This document shows positions 11,567 to 22,785 of a stretch of 64,000 nucleotides of DNA, piece after piece. The stretch lies in assembly GCA_036898135.1 (NCBI GenBank), contig CM072515.1:68399567-68463566 (forward strand), written 5' to 3'. Numbering within the stretch: the first letter of the stretch is position 1; each line of letters starts with the position of its first letter. This stretch comes from Oncomelania hupensis. Its lineage: Eukaryota > Mollusca > Gastropoda > Littorinimorpha > Pomatiopsidae. Under the pieces are notes generated by a model. It saw only the letters and a list, made by a program, of their open reading frames with translations, was not told the origin of the DNA and searched no databases. Both the position numbers and the translations under genes were made by a program.

Positions 11567-12386
11567 CTTTTCCAGGAGCAGACATCGGAAGTGACCACGA
11601 TCTCGTGATGATGTTTTTCAGGCACCACTTGAAGAGAGTAAATACAGCAAAGTGCACTAGACTGAAGGTCGACCTGGACAAACTGCAAGACCCGGAGGTG
11701 GAAGAACTATTTCAGGCCTCAATTGGAGGGAATTGTCCACGACTGCTCATTTTGGAGGCTGGTGAAGTAGATGTCAACACCATGACCACCACCTTCAACT
11801 CAGCTGTGACAGATGCCGCCACTGAGATCCTTGGCAAGCACCGACCAAAGAAGAAGCCGTGGATCACACCTGGACTTTTGGATCTGTGTGATAAACGAAG
11901 AGAGATAAAAAAAAGAAAACGAACACCTCAAAGGGAGCTGATGTCTACCGAAAAACCAACAATGATATCCGAAAAGGCATGCGCACAGCAAAGGAGAACT
12001 GGATAGAAGATCAATGCCAGGAAATAGAGAACAGTGTGAACAAGAACAACAGCAAGAAGGCCTACCAGACTGTGAAGCGGCTGACAAGTGTTAAACAGCC
12101 CAAAGTCTCCACGATCCAAAGCAAGTCTGGCATATGCCTTACAGAAGAACAAGAAGTCTTGGACAGATGGACAGAGTACTGCACTGGCCTTTACAACCAT
12201 ACACCAAATGGAGACCCATCAGTTCTATCATGTCCCGAGAACAGAGAAGAAGAAGAAATCTTCCCAATTCTCCGGGCAGAAGTTGAGGCAGCAGTGCAAT
12301 GGCTGAAGAAAGTGAAGTCAGAGGTAGTGCACAACATACCCGCGGAACTGCTACAAGCAGGAGAAGAAGCGATGATTGATGCCCTC

Positions 12387-12840
12387 TTTATTTATTTATT
12401 TATTTATTTTTTTTTTATTTAATCGTTCTTATATAGCACTTTTCCAGCTCAAGAGCTGCTCAAGGCGCTGGCCGATACAGGATCTAACTCAAGCCGCCCG
12501 AGACGCCCACCCGCAGCCTTTGGGCGCATGGTCTGACGCCCGGACAACTGAGCACAATCCTGGGCAGCCAGGGATGGGGGAGAAGGACCTAGGTGCATGC
12601 TGGGTGTTTTCTTGTCACCGGCACTCACCCGTCTAGGACATGAGCGTCAGGATCTTTAAAGTCCGTTATGATGGAATGTATGCGACACAGACTAGACCTC
12701 GGTTTATACTCTCATCCGAAGGAGTAGGAAAACAGGAGTAAAGTGTCTTTCCCAGGGACACAACACAATGGCCCGGCCAGGGCTCGAACCCGGGACCTTC
12801 CGATCCGCAAGCCGAAGCACTACCATTAGACCACAGTGCC
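12387..12840 (-). mobile_element. tRNA-derived SINE (family S1), full length
   Basis: The minus strand starts GGCACTGTGGTCTAATGGTA (A-box-like TGGTCTAATGG) and has a B box GGGTTCGAGCCC at about 12780-12791, typical of a tRNA head with a Pol III promoter. The body ends in GAGCAGCTCTTGAGCTGG, GTGCTATATAAGAACG and an ATTAAATAAA/AAATA tail. It is inserted in LINE L2. Other copies or parts lie at 44886-45148, 46750-47000, 27640-27705 (tail) and 56818-56929. Confidence 0.85.
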
Positions 12841-12849
12841 TCCCCATTA

Positions 12850-12982
12850 CCCTATCATAAGAAGATCCGTTGGATCTCATTTTTGATATGATGATGATGG
12901 TCATTTTTGTCAGGGTGGCGACGTGGTGATCGTCCTTAACGCTCATGCAATAGGACGTTAAGCATCGTTTTTCGTTCGTTCG
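12850..12982 (-). mobile_element. Short hairpin-ended retroposon (family H), with 11-bp target duplication
   Basis: A 133-bp insertion is flanked by CCTCCCCATTA at 12839-12849 and 12983-12993. It contains the palindrome AGATCCGTTGGATCT, a short ATG/ATC run and the core CAATAGGACGTTAAGC. It is homologous to 29278-29394 and, in part, to 22430-22524. Orientation is a guess: on the minus strand the hairpin is at the 3' end. Confidence 0.8.
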
Positions 12983-14177
12983 CCTCCCCATTATCTGTAA
13001 CAAGAGATGGCAGAGTGGGGAGTGGCCTACACCATGGACCCAGTCGCTTGTCGTCACTCTTTCCAAAAAATGTAACCTTCAGGAGTGTGAAAATTACCGC
13101 ACCATCAGCCTCATCAGCCATCCCAGCAAGGTCCTCCTCAAAATAATACTCAACAGGTTGAAACCCCAAGCTGAACAAATCATGGCTGAAGAACAAGCAG
13201 GATTCAGGGCAGGGCGAAGTACCACTGAACAGATTTTCAACCTCAGAATAATCTGTGAGAAATACCTACAGCACCAACAACATCTATATCATGTGTTCAT
13301 AGACTTCAAGAAGGCGTTTGACCAAGTCTGGCATGCAGCTCTATTGGCAACAATGAAAGTGAACAACATTAGCCCTAAAATTATCGAAGTCATCAAAAGC
13401 CTGTATGACAAGGCGACCAGTGCAGTCCTCCATAACAGCGTCATCGGGAACTGGTTCAGAACAGCAATCGGTGTGCGTCAAGGATGCCTACTCTCTCCAA
13501 CAATCTTCAACATCTTCCTAGAGCGCATCATGTCAAATGCCCTTGCAGATCACGAAGGCACAGCCAGCATAGGGGATAGAGCAATCTCCAATCTTCGTTT
13601 TGCGGATGACATTGATGGATTGGCTGGATAGGAACAAGAACTTGAACAGCTGGTACAGAGGCTTGACACCACCTCCAGAGCTTATGGAATGGAAATAAGT
13701 GCAGATAAGACCAAAATGATGACTAAAAACACCAATGGCATCAACACCGACATCAAAGTCCAAGGCCAATCCCTCAACACAGTGCATAGCTTCAAATATT
13801 TACGAGCCATTGTATCAGACAATGGGTCCCGACAGGAAGTCACCTCCAGGATCGCACAAACAACTGCTGCCCTGACAAGGTTGAAGCCCATTTGGAAAGA
13901 CAGGACCATCAGTCTACATTCCAAAGTAAGACTGCTGCGCTCCCTTGTCAACTCCATCTTCCTATATGCATGGACCCTCACAGCAGATCTACAACGAAGA
14001 ATACAAAGCTTGGAGATGAGGTGCTACAGAAAACTTCTGGGTATTTCCTATACCCAACACATCACCAACGACGAAGTCCGACAGACCATCACACAAGCCA
14101 TTGGACAACACGATGACCTGCTCACAGTGATGAAGAATCGGAAACTCCGATGGTATGGCCACGTCACCAATATCCAG

Positions 14178-14746
14178 TGACATTATATCATTAGTCTTCG
14201 TTAAAAACTGTGTTTTGATCTGTGGAAAAAACTTTTTGAATTACAGAAAATACAAGAACAGTGCAACGAGACTTTTATAAATCAGTGACAGTGTGTAGGG
14301 CGTGTTTGTTATACATAGCATTGTATAACAAGACTTATCAAGGACAACAGGGGGGACTTATATGTGTTTGATTATTGTTGTGTATATATATTATGTGTTA
14401 ATAAAAAAAAAAACAAGGTGAGAGAGTGATCTTTATTATTTATGCCAATGTTTTGATTGTATATGTATTAGATTGTTTATGTTTTAAATTCGTTTTATAT
14501 TCTTTTTTATTCTTTTATTCTTTTTTTGGGGGGGAGGGGGGAGGGGGGGGAAGGAGGGGTTATTTATATGTTTTATTGAATAAATGTGAATTTGTATTTT
14601 AACACTTTATTTCACTAGTTGAGTTTTAGTTTAGTTTAGTGGGAGAAAGGACGCTCGAGCACGCACTGCCCGCCCCAAAGACCCCTTCACTCCTTGCATG
14701 AAGGAACAGTCACCTATTTAAACACCTTAAGGAGAAAATAGGCCTG
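14178..14746. other. Unassigned AT-rich spacer with a G-run
   Basis: There is an A-run near 14404 and a G-rich tract (14527-14558). AATAAA lies near 14580. No gene or clear element ends are seen. Confidence 0.4.
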
Positions 14747-16371
14747 CAGCGATGATTGACGTCCTCATCATTATCTGTAACAAGATCTGGCAGAGTGGGA
14801 GAGACCTACACCGTGGACCCAGTCGCTTGTCATCACTCTTCCCAAAAATGGTAACCTTCAGGAGTGTGAAAATTACTGCACCAGCAGTCTAATCAGCCAT
14901 CCTAGCAAAGTCCTCCTGATAATAATACTCAACTGGTTGAAACTCCTAGCTGAACAAATCATAGCTGAAGAATAAGCAGGATTCAGGGTAGGTGCCACTG
15001 AACATATTTTCAACCTCAGAATAATCTGCGAGAAACACCTACAGCATCAACAACATCTATATCATGTGTTTGTAGACTTCAAGAAAGCGTTTGACCGAGT
15101 CTGGCATGCAGCTCTGTGGGCAACCATGAGAATGTACAACATCAGCCCAAACATTGTTGAAGTCATCAAAAGCCTGAATGACAAGGCTACCAGTGCAGTC
15201 CTCCACAACAGCGCCACCGGGAACTGGTTCAGAACAACAATCGGCGTGCGTCAAGGTTGCCTATTCTCTCCAACAATCTTCAACATCTTTCTGGAGCCTC
15301 CATGTCAAATGCCCTTGCAGATCACGAAGACAGAGCCAGCATAGGGGGTAGAGCAATCTCTAACTTCCGTACTGCTATGATATTGATGGATTGGCTGGAG
15401 AGGAACAAGAAATTGAACAGCTAGTACAGAGGCTTGACACCACCTCCACAGCCTTTGGAATTAAAATAAGTGCAGAGAAAACCAAACTGATGACCAACGC
15501 CAATGGCATCAATACGGGCATCAACGTCCAAGGCCAATCCTTCAACACAGTGCATAGCTTCAAATATTTAGGAGCCATTGTATGAGACAATGGGTCCCGA
15601 TGGGAAGTCTTCTCCAGGATCGCACAAACAACTTCTGCTCTGACAAGGTTGAAGCCCATTTGGAAAGACAGGACCATCAGTCTACGTTCCAACGTAAGGT
15701 TGCTGCGCTCTCTTGTCATCTCCATCTTCCTATACGCTTGCGAAACATGGACCCTCACAGCAGACCTATACGGAAGAATACAAAGCATGGAGATGAGGCG
15801 CTACCGAAGACTTGCAAAGACCATTCTGCAAGGCATTGTGCAAGGGGGCAGTAGAAGAGGAGACACAAAAAGAGGTGGGAGGACAGCATTCAAGAATGGA
15901 TTGGCTTGACACTGAGCGAAGCCATGAGGGTTGCTGAGGTCAGAGAAAGATGGAGTACGCTGGTTAAACGATCATCTGTGGTGCCCCAACGATCTTTATT
16001 CTTTTTAAAATTTCATTTATTTTTATTTTATTTTTATTTTTGTTTTGGGAGGGGGAGGGGAGGGTACCGCTTTGTTGTCCTGGGGAAGGCGTAGTCGCAG
16101 CCTGTGGCGCGCCCAAACCCAACCTACTTAATATTAGTCGTGTTTTTCTGAAATTTTGCTGGGGGAGCAAACCGGAGTACCCGGAGAAAACCCCCGAGAC
16201 TTTGCCCGAGTCGAAAATAAATAATATTCGGAGATACATAACGCCAAGGTGCTGGATCGGCCCCACACCTGTCAGGCGCCATTGGTTTCTGGCCTGTGGA
16301 CAAGGCAAGTTAGTCCCGCCTTAGACCACTTAGCCACAACGCTCGAATTACGGGATAGGATAGGATAGGAT
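14747..16371 (+). pseudogene. LINE family L, copy L3, with 3' GGATA tail
   Basis: It begins at the AMIDVLIIICNKIW segment, so it is 5'-truncated. The RT motifs VDFKKAFDRVW and GVRQGCLFSPT are recognisable, with the YLGAIV region further on. An internal deletion lies after the MEMRRYRRL segment near 15810. The tail GAATTACGGGATAGGATAGG ends the element near 16371. A SINE splits the 3' UTR at about 15993. Multiple stops and frameshifts are present. Confidence 0.85.
15993..16347 (-). mobile_element. tRNA-derived SINE (family S2) in the 3' UTR of L3
   Basis: The minus strand starts GAGCGTTGTGGCTAAGTGG, a tRNA-Leu/Ser-like head with A box TGGCTAAGTGGTCTAAGG, and ends in an A/T-rich tail (15993-16040 on plus). 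The LINE reads GTGCCCCAACGA before it and CTCGAATTACGGG after it, so the SINE sits within the LINE. The body contains CCGGAGTACCCGGAGAAAA, also seen near 25675. Confidence 0.7.
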
Positions 16372-16455
16372 CATAATAATAACAATAATACAATAGACTT
16401 AAATAGAGTAGTACCCCAGTAAAAACTGGGTTGCCTTTTTACAATGCATTAAAAA

Positions 16456-16488
16456 CGACCTTCGAGTTACGGGATAGGATAGGATAGG
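16456..16488 (+). mobile_element. 33-bp LINE L 3'-end insertion with 13-bp target duplication
   Basis: Only the last ~33 bases of the LINE (CGACCTTCGAGTTACGGG then GATAGGATAGGATAGG) are present. They are flanked by perfect AATGCATTAAAAA copies at 16443-16455 and 16489-16501. This is an extreme 5' truncation with intact target-primed hallmarks. Confidence 0.9.
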
Positions 16489-16501
16489 AATGCATTAAAA
16501 A

Positions 16502-17990
16502 ATGCAATACTATTAAAATTATAAAGTAAAAACTTGCTCAGTTAAAAACTGCTGAAACAGAAGCATGTAATTATGTACATTATTAAACAGTAGACACATC
16601 CACCCATCCCTCATCCTTCCCCCTTCCCACACACACACACACACACACTCAAACACACAGATGCGCACGCACACCTGTCATACAAAACAACGAAATATCC
16701 CAACAATACTGACATTATCACATCACTTGACAAAAGCAATTGCCGCTAAAAGCATTAAGAACCTTTTTTTTTTAAAATTTAAATAAATAAAATGAAGACA
16801 GTAGATTGTAAACGTTTCTGAACAGGAAAAGACGAGCGTGAATCGTAACAATGACATTTCATTCGCTACAAAGAGCGCATTAAAAAAAAAGAAAAGAAAA
16901 AAAAAGATATAACATTCACTAAACGAGTAAATATACCAGAAATGTGTTCGACTAATAATACTAATTCTGGGCTGTATTGCTCAGAAGAAAACACAATCCA
17001 CACTCACTCAATGTTTCTTAAAGTTGCCTGAACACACAAACACCTTAATGTTATAACAACGACTGAATTAAATAATAACACAAGTACCTTACAAAGGCTG
17101 TTTGAGAAAACAGTTTGAAGAATGTAGATAAACCTAAGATATTTGACAGTCAACAAGGGTTTGAAGGCCAGCTGGGTTAATTAAATTTCGTTTCGGAACA
17201 AAAATGACAGTCCGTAAAGAAAACCAATATACGGAACCGAAACCGAACATTAAACCAGTCGAGTCATCACCAGCAGTCGATTTACCTGGTAAACAACCTT
17301 AAAGGTACGACTCCACAAGGCGGAATCGATAGCGTAGCGGTTAGGGGTCGTTCAAGTATGAATCCCTCTTTTTGTTATGGTTATCAGCAAAACAGACACT
17401 CACGGCGGGACACAAACCACATTGAACATTACTCAAGTGGAGCGCCTGTATCGGCTCTGCAAGTCGGCAATTCCGTGATAGGACACAATCTAAATAACAT
17501 AATTATAGGCCTACATACGCAAGACGGTTTGCTGTCTACCGCTTTGCTATCGAAGATCCGCCACAGGCGCCCTACTTTAATAACGCCCCTTGTGCACAAA
17601 CTTACCCTTAGCGTTTGCTATGCCGTTCCTCTTCCGGCAGTTTCCGCGATATGGATACACGCACAGACGCTTGTATCTGGACACGCCAGCGACTATGCCT
17701 GTGATGCGCCTCTCTTTGGTTATCTTGAGGCATGGGCGCTCGCGTGTTAAGTTACAAGCGCCTGTGGATACACGGCCTGACAGCAACGAGGTCGCTCAAT
17801 CCACAGTGATGATGTGGAAATGTTATTAGTATGCAGAATTTGACAGCTGTTGAATAGCCTTGAATGGAAATAGGCTAGAAGAAGAAGAAGGAGGAGGAGG
17901 ACAATTTAACAGCTGTTGAATGCCCTTGTAAGGAAATAGGCTAGAAGAAGAAGAAAAAGAAAGAAAGAAAAGCGAAGGAGGAGGATTACA
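16502..17990. other. No gene recognised; CA repeat and a short repeated segment
   Basis: (CA)n lies at 16629-16650. Bases 17520-17720 resemble 54459-54512 (TTTGCTATC..AGATCCG..ACAGGC) and 25460-25545 (TATGCCTGTGA), a low-copy repeat of unknown type. A degenerate tRNA-like A box lies near 17330. 17880-17990 is GAA/GGA-rich. Confidence 0.4.
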
Positions 17991-18235
17991 TTACATTACA
18001 TGATTATTGCTTTAGGTCCAGCGGACTCTTCCGAGCCAAATCAGGACCAGAAGGAGGAGGATGAGGAGAAGAAGAAGTAGGGGGATAAGGAGGAGAGAAG
18101 AGGAGGACAAGAAGAGTGACGAGAAGGAGAAAGAGGAGGAGAAGAAGAAGAACGAGGACAAGAAGGAGGAGAAGGGTGACGAGGAGGAGGAAGAGGAGAA
18201 GAAGAAGGAGGAGGAGAAGGAGGAGGAGAATGAGA
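17985..18235 (+). repeat. Short repeat (TTTAGGTCCAGCGGACTC) and GAG/GAA purine tract
   Basis: Bases 17990-18049 recur at 26541-26606 (TCCAGCGGACTCTTCCGAGC). 18050-18235 is a purine-rich GAGGAGAAG microsatellite. ORFs in it are artefacts of composition. Confidence 0.8.
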
Positions 18236-18595
18236 AGAAAACTGATTCTTTGAAATCGAAAATCGAAACATGATACAACGAAGATTCTCTATCATAACTT
18301 CGGTTTATGTCCGTTTTTGTAATGTTTCATTCCTTTTCTGTGCTATTTGGTTTTCTGGTCCGGCCCGCCGGGGTCGTGTGCATGAACGCCCATATCTCTT
18401 GCCCGTACGTAAATTTTAACTATAAAGTTACGAATGGGCAAATTGGCCAAAAAACCGTGTGCATGAGCGTTCGTAAATCTCCAGTCGTTCGTAAATTCGG
18501 TCGTAACTTTACGGGTGCTACACCTCCTTATTGTACCTCTGTCCGTAAGTAATAATGCCCATAGCTTGGTTCAAAGCGCATGCGCGAGAGCAAAC

Positions 18596-18809
18596 ATGGC
18601 TTCCAACAGGCTTGTTTATCAAGTCATGTTTCAAAGAACATTTCTACGAGAACGCGTGTTTAGGGATCGTTTGAAACCTTTTGATTATTGTGATGATCTA
18701 GAAATCCGATCGAAGTTTTGATTTCAACGTGCCAACATCGTAGAGTCATGTGACATTTTTGAAGACGACCTAGAATTTGTCGTAGTTGTTCGCTACAAAC
18801 TACTTTAAA
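18596..18809 (+). pseudogene. PIF/Harbinger transposase N-terminal relic
   Basis: The frame from ATG 18596 reads MASNRLVYQVMFQ, RVFRDRLKPFDYCDDLEI, then a stop (18719), then FQRANIVESCDIFEDDLEF. The RVFRDRL-P-D--DD-E pattern followed by a helix ending in DLL/DLE is typical of HARBI1-like transposase N-termini (family knowledge). The catalytic domain is absent. Flanking CGTAAATTT/GTTACGA segments at 18400-18560 may be remnants of the element's ends. Confidence 0.55.
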
Positions 18810-18976
18810 CAACTAAGCTCCATTTATTTATCAGTACCATAGCATCTGTCGCAAGAGGACCAGTTTAACACAGCACATACGGCTTCTCGCCTTAAATAGT
18901 CAGCCTGCTGTAGCCTTTGTAAATTAAAGTCGTCATACTGCAAACGACGCAAGTCAATGGGCCAAAAATATTAAAA

Positions 18977-19623
18977 TTATTTCCCTTGAATATGCAAATG
19001 TTCAGCCGATAGGTGCGCCAATAGTCGCGTACTTCCATGTTCAGGTCGTGGATCAAAATCTACAGTTTTAAGTCTTTTTTGATGTCGGTATATATCTTCA
19101 GCTTTCATAGGCGACCCCAAATGTTTTTTTGCTTGGTGAAATGTTTGGAGTGATTATGTACATGTTGTCAGTACTACAAACGATTTATTTTGTGAAAAGT
19201 CTGTCAGGCCGAGCAAGACACATCTTACATGCTTACAGTGTGCAGAAGGCCCCATGCCTGCAGCGCATTCACACTGACATTCCAAAACTGTTCCTTTTTC
19301 TGTCAAAGAAATGTCAACTTTGTACATAAGACCAGTTTTCATTTCAGCCCGAACTTCAGCATGAATGTAAGTAACTGATGACTGGATGCAAGCTCTAACA
19401 TAATTGACATATTTGTTCTGGTACAAATCTTTAGCTTTTTTGTCTATATCTTTGCTCATGGGATTCAAAAAGGCTGCAACCTGCTCTGTGCTGATGTTAG
19501 GTATATGTACTTCTATATGCAAGTCTTTGTAGTTAGTGATAGGTGGTAACTCCATTTTAAACTCCGGTGTTGCTATGTCTCCTTTGCCAAAGTTGTCATT
19601 TCGATCATACGACTCAAGTCTGA
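18977..19623 (-). pseudogene. SWIM zinc-finger domain exon with one in-frame stop
   Basis: On the minus strand a splice-acceptor-like TTTCAG ends at about 19624, and the frame then stays open to 19157. It holds a SWIM motif C-x-C...C-x-H (CECAAGMGPSAHCKHV). TAA follows at 19154-19156, and the same frame continues for 58 codons (SLQTFHQAKKHLGSPMKAED) to a stop at 18977. Proteins with this SWIM plus (S/T)LQ(T/S)FHQ arrangement in invertebrates often continue into a YqaJ-type nuclease, which is not visible here. It could be an exon of a dispersed multi-copy gene rather than a single host gene. Confidence 0.65.
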
Positions 19624-19718
19624 AATCATACATATTTTTTTTAATAGTCTAGTCATATAATATATATTAATAAAAACAAATTTTTATAGAGTTCGGTACT
19701 CCAGCAGATGGCGTGACG

Positions 19719-19917
19719 TTGTTGTTGTTTGTAGATTATAGTCACACGACACTTTCGCATATAGGTGACTACTGGACCGATTTATACTGACACCAGCGGG
19801 CCAGTTGTTAGTAAAGGGGAAAATAATATGATCACACGTTGACCCATCCGGGATTCGAACCAGCGACCTTTCGGTTACTAGCAAGACGCTCTTACCAACT
19901 GAGCTACCCGGCCCCAC
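19719..19917 (-). mobile_element. 199-bp tRNA-derived SINE (family S3) with 11-bp target duplication
   Basis: The minus strand carries A box TAGCTCAGTTGG and B box GGTTCGAATCC, and ends in a CAACAACAAC tail. It is flanked by ATGGCGTGACG at 19708-19718 and 19918-19928. The anticodon arm does not fold well, so this is a SINE head and not a working tRNA gene. Confidence 0.9.
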
Positions 19918-20159
19918 ATGGCGTGACGCAACACGGTGTACAGTTATTACAAGGGGCTCGATCACGTAGGCCTATTTACTACCGGAAGTACGCTACCCTA
20001 GGCGCACTCTATCGGATTGTCTTCCCGAAGGTGGAGTTTTTTGGCTCATTGTGGGCTCAGCATGGGTACGCTGACGCTGGGCTCAGTTAGGCAGTGACCT
20101 CATTCTGCTGACGTTTAGCCAGTAACACCCACCCACGCCAGAGGGAGCCTCGTGTAGTC

Positions 20160-21130
20160 TAGATTTCCCGGGCTTCCGGCTGACCACAGGGCTAGATAGT
20201 CATTCTTTGTTTGAACCGCACAGGAGAAGGAGCAACGCTCTGATAGATCTCTCTACCTGAAGACTAAAGCAGGGACTGGTGAAATTCAATTCGACCTAGT
20301 TAGCCACAGCCTGACATTGCCAAAAAGGTAAATGATCTATCTTTTGTTTCATTGAGCTTTATTGATTGTATTGCTGTATTATATTTGTGAAGTTTTGCCC
20401 ATGTTTAGCATTGTGAATGTTAGTCAAACTTTGCTTGACCACGTGGCGGACACGCAACCGGTTTCGACACCATGAAGTATCCCCTGCGGACCCACTGGTG
20501 TTTTTCCTATGTGTATAGTATTAATTACTTCTCTATGTGTGTAGTTTAGCCATGATATATATATATCTATATATGTATAGGAATTAGAATGGAGATTCCA
20601 GTGGACCACGGACTTAGCAGAATGTTCGTCGCTTATATATATGTGGATATATATATGGAGCTATCACTGAGGGCTGTTTCGGCCATCAGTGAGACGCTCT
20701 GCACACTCTTAGTGAACCGGTGTTGCAAAAATTCGTCTCATATTTTGCAGACGAGCAGGCATCGTTGGCCCGAAGCAGAAGGAAGACCATTAAGAGTCCA
20801 CACTGACATTTGGCCTGCATTGGAGCCTCAAGCACTGAGCTACGATAGCCCACCAGTCTGCCAACCAGGAGAAGACACCACCACAACCCCGCTCATCTCA
20901 AGAGAGTTAAGTCATTTGAAACCGTGCACCAAAACTGCTATAGAAGGACATCAATAGTCCACTCTTCCAGAAAACTGACCAGTTGGACAGAACGCACCAT
21001 TAGCCCAATGATGAGACATTAGCTGCATAGACCTATCAAGGAGCGAACTATTCGAAATGATATTTGGACATTTAAGCTAGTATAGAATAGTGATTAGAAG
21101 ATTATGTATAGAGTATAGGAAATAAATGAA
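20160..21130 (+). repeat. Diverged LTR of family A (copy A3)
   Basis: It shares ordered blocks with A1 and A2: GGTAAATGA then TTGTTTCAT; GACCACGTGG; GAGATTCCAGTGGACCACG; AGCAGAATGTTCGTCGCTTA; GAGCTATCACTGAGGGCT; the GACGAGCAGGC block; and AATAAATGA near the 3' end. Ends are not defined and no internal region is attached. Confidence 0.7.
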
Positions 21131-21133
21131 GAC

Positions 21134-22430
21134 CACATGGGAAAAAGGGCACATGTCACATTTTCCAATTATTTGAGTTATGTCCCCTACTATATAAACA
21201 TAAGCCTGAAGGTTAGCAAAATAGTAAAATCCAACCCAAAAAAGGAATTGTTGTTTGTGAAATAGGCCTTTTTCCCATTTAGCAAAATAGTAAAATCCAA
21301 CCCAAAAAAGGAATTGTTGTTTGTGAAATAGGCCTTTTTCCCATTTTACAGTCTGGACTTGTGCCCTTTTTCCCCTGTATGCCTTTTCTTTGGGTGTTTC
21401 TGTAGCAGTACATAGGCCTTTTTTGGGTTGGATTTGACTAGGCGTGGTAATCCGTGTTCCGGCAGTGATTAAAACTTGGGGAGACGCGGTAAGACGCGAA
21501 AGTTTAGCGTTCAGTCACGGCCAGAGCACGGTCATTGGACGCATGTACCGCGTTGGAATCACGGGAAATAGCGTGTGTTTAGCGGCTTATCCCTGACAAA
21601 TGGATTTTTCCACGTACATAGCACTACCTAACGACGTCTCGAACAAGTTCGAAATACGTCCCGATCACTGCCTAATCACTTCTGTATCACTTCTGATTTG
21701 CGGCATATAAATACCGTAACTGTGACTTGGGCCTGGGAGTCTTGGGGAGCCTTCGTCGACCTCTTCTTGGCAGAGGAACCCTTCTTTCCAGGCATACTGC
21801 AAATGACTGGAGGTGTTTTGTACAAGATCTGGATCGGTATAACTTGCCGCCTTTTCCCCCCTCGTTTTAGAACATGTGCAAATTTTTTTTTAGGCTTACA
21901 CGTGGCTGGACGTGGTTAGCCGTGCATAGGCAGTGCTTCAGCAGTGGAACAGCCGCCGACGGCCATACCCCGTCCAAAGTACGGCCAAACCAAAATTGAC
22001 CGAAAATTACCACGTACGACCACGTCCACCAGATTTTCCGAACTTTTTGTACGTGATCAAGACGTGAAGTGCTGTGTGACCGAGGCAATAAAGATGACAA
22101 ATCTTAGAGAGTTGCGACCCCTTGTCTGAAGTAGCATGGCGGAAGGTTAGACTCATACGATTTTGTTTTATTACGGGTTGCACTATTTACTCGCCACCTC
22201 AAGCAGGAAGTCTTGTGAGAGTATCTAAAAATAAACTTCAATGTTTATTTTGGGGGTATACAATATATGGGTCATGGAGTCCTTTGCATGGAAACACACC
22301 GCGTCGTTTGAAGATAAGTATGGGCCAGAGACAACCCACATATGCCAATCTCATAAGCATTGTCATGTAGACTAACTTGACATTGTGAAGTGAAACTGGA
22401 TAACAATGTATTTTACATGTTACAGACTAT
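21134..22430. other. Unassigned; 68-bp tandem duplication inside a foldback
   Basis: A ~68-bp unit (CAAAATAGTAAAATCCAACC...CCTTTTTCCCATTT) occurs twice, at about 21216-21283 and 21284-21345. Flanking GGGAAAAAGGGCACATGT (21137) and ACTTGTGCCCTTTTTCCC (about 21358), plus TAGGCCTTTTTTGGGTTGGA (21414), are inverted. CGTGGTNANCCGTG...GGCAGTG recurs at 21446 and 21916. A minus-strand 40-codon basic ORF starting MPGKKGSSAKKRS (21795 down) could be a transposase start but is unproven. Confidence 0.45.
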
Positions 22431-22524
22431 TGATATGATGATGATCATTGTCGTCAAGGTGGCAAGGTGGTGATTCGTCCCGCTAACGCAATAGGACGTT
22501 AAGCTTCGATATTCCCCCTCTCCT
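22430..22524. repeat. Partial copy of hairpin retroposon family H
   Basis: It matches the core of 12850-12982 (GATATGATGATGATCATTGTC, GGTGGTGATTCGTCC, CAATAGGACGTTAAGC). The terminal AGATCC hairpin is missing. Confidence 0.7.
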
Positions 22525-22785
22525 ATAGGTTATACCATGCCTGATGGATGGGTCTAGGTCTAGCAAGACTGCGACAGACGGAAATAATTATTGGAAACAC
22601 GGCGCAGCTTGGCCCGCGCACTGCTTTGACATTTCATGCGCCATTCTAGCTAGACGCACTTTAAAAATCAACACTGCATTGGCTTGAGGAGTTTTATTTG
22701 TCATCTATTTCTAGATTATAAGGATTTACTAAATATTCCAGGACAAAACTTCATCTAGCAATTATACAGCAGATGGCTGTAGATC

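Larger units (their letters stand above)
11567..14177 (+). pseudogene. LINE family L, copy L2: endonuclease end and reverse transcriptase, interrupted
   Basis: It starts at FPGADIGSDHDL of the endonuclease (about residue 249 of L10), continues through the linker (SVKQPKVSTIQSKSG) and up to MIDAL at 12386. It is broken by a SINE and a short retroposon (12387-12982) and resumes at about 12983. RT motifs: FIDFKKAFDQVW, GVRQGCLLSPT, RFADDID (near 13600), followed by stop TAG at 13629-13631 instead of a GEEQE codon. The C-terminal part runs to WYGHVT and is truncated without the family's GGATA tail. Frameshifts and stops make it non-functional. It is probably the continuation of L1, with ~119 codons lost where the C composite sits. 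Confidence 0.85.

Noticed and set aside
12766..12840. Possible genuine tRNA gene (minus)
   Set aside because: It is the head of a ~450-bp SINE inside a LINE. Pieces of the same family recur at four other places in the window.
19843..19917. Possible genuine tRNA gene on the minus strand
   Set aside because: A and B boxes are good but the anticodon arm does not pair, a SINE body and CAA tail follow, and the unit is flanked by an 11-bp target duplication.
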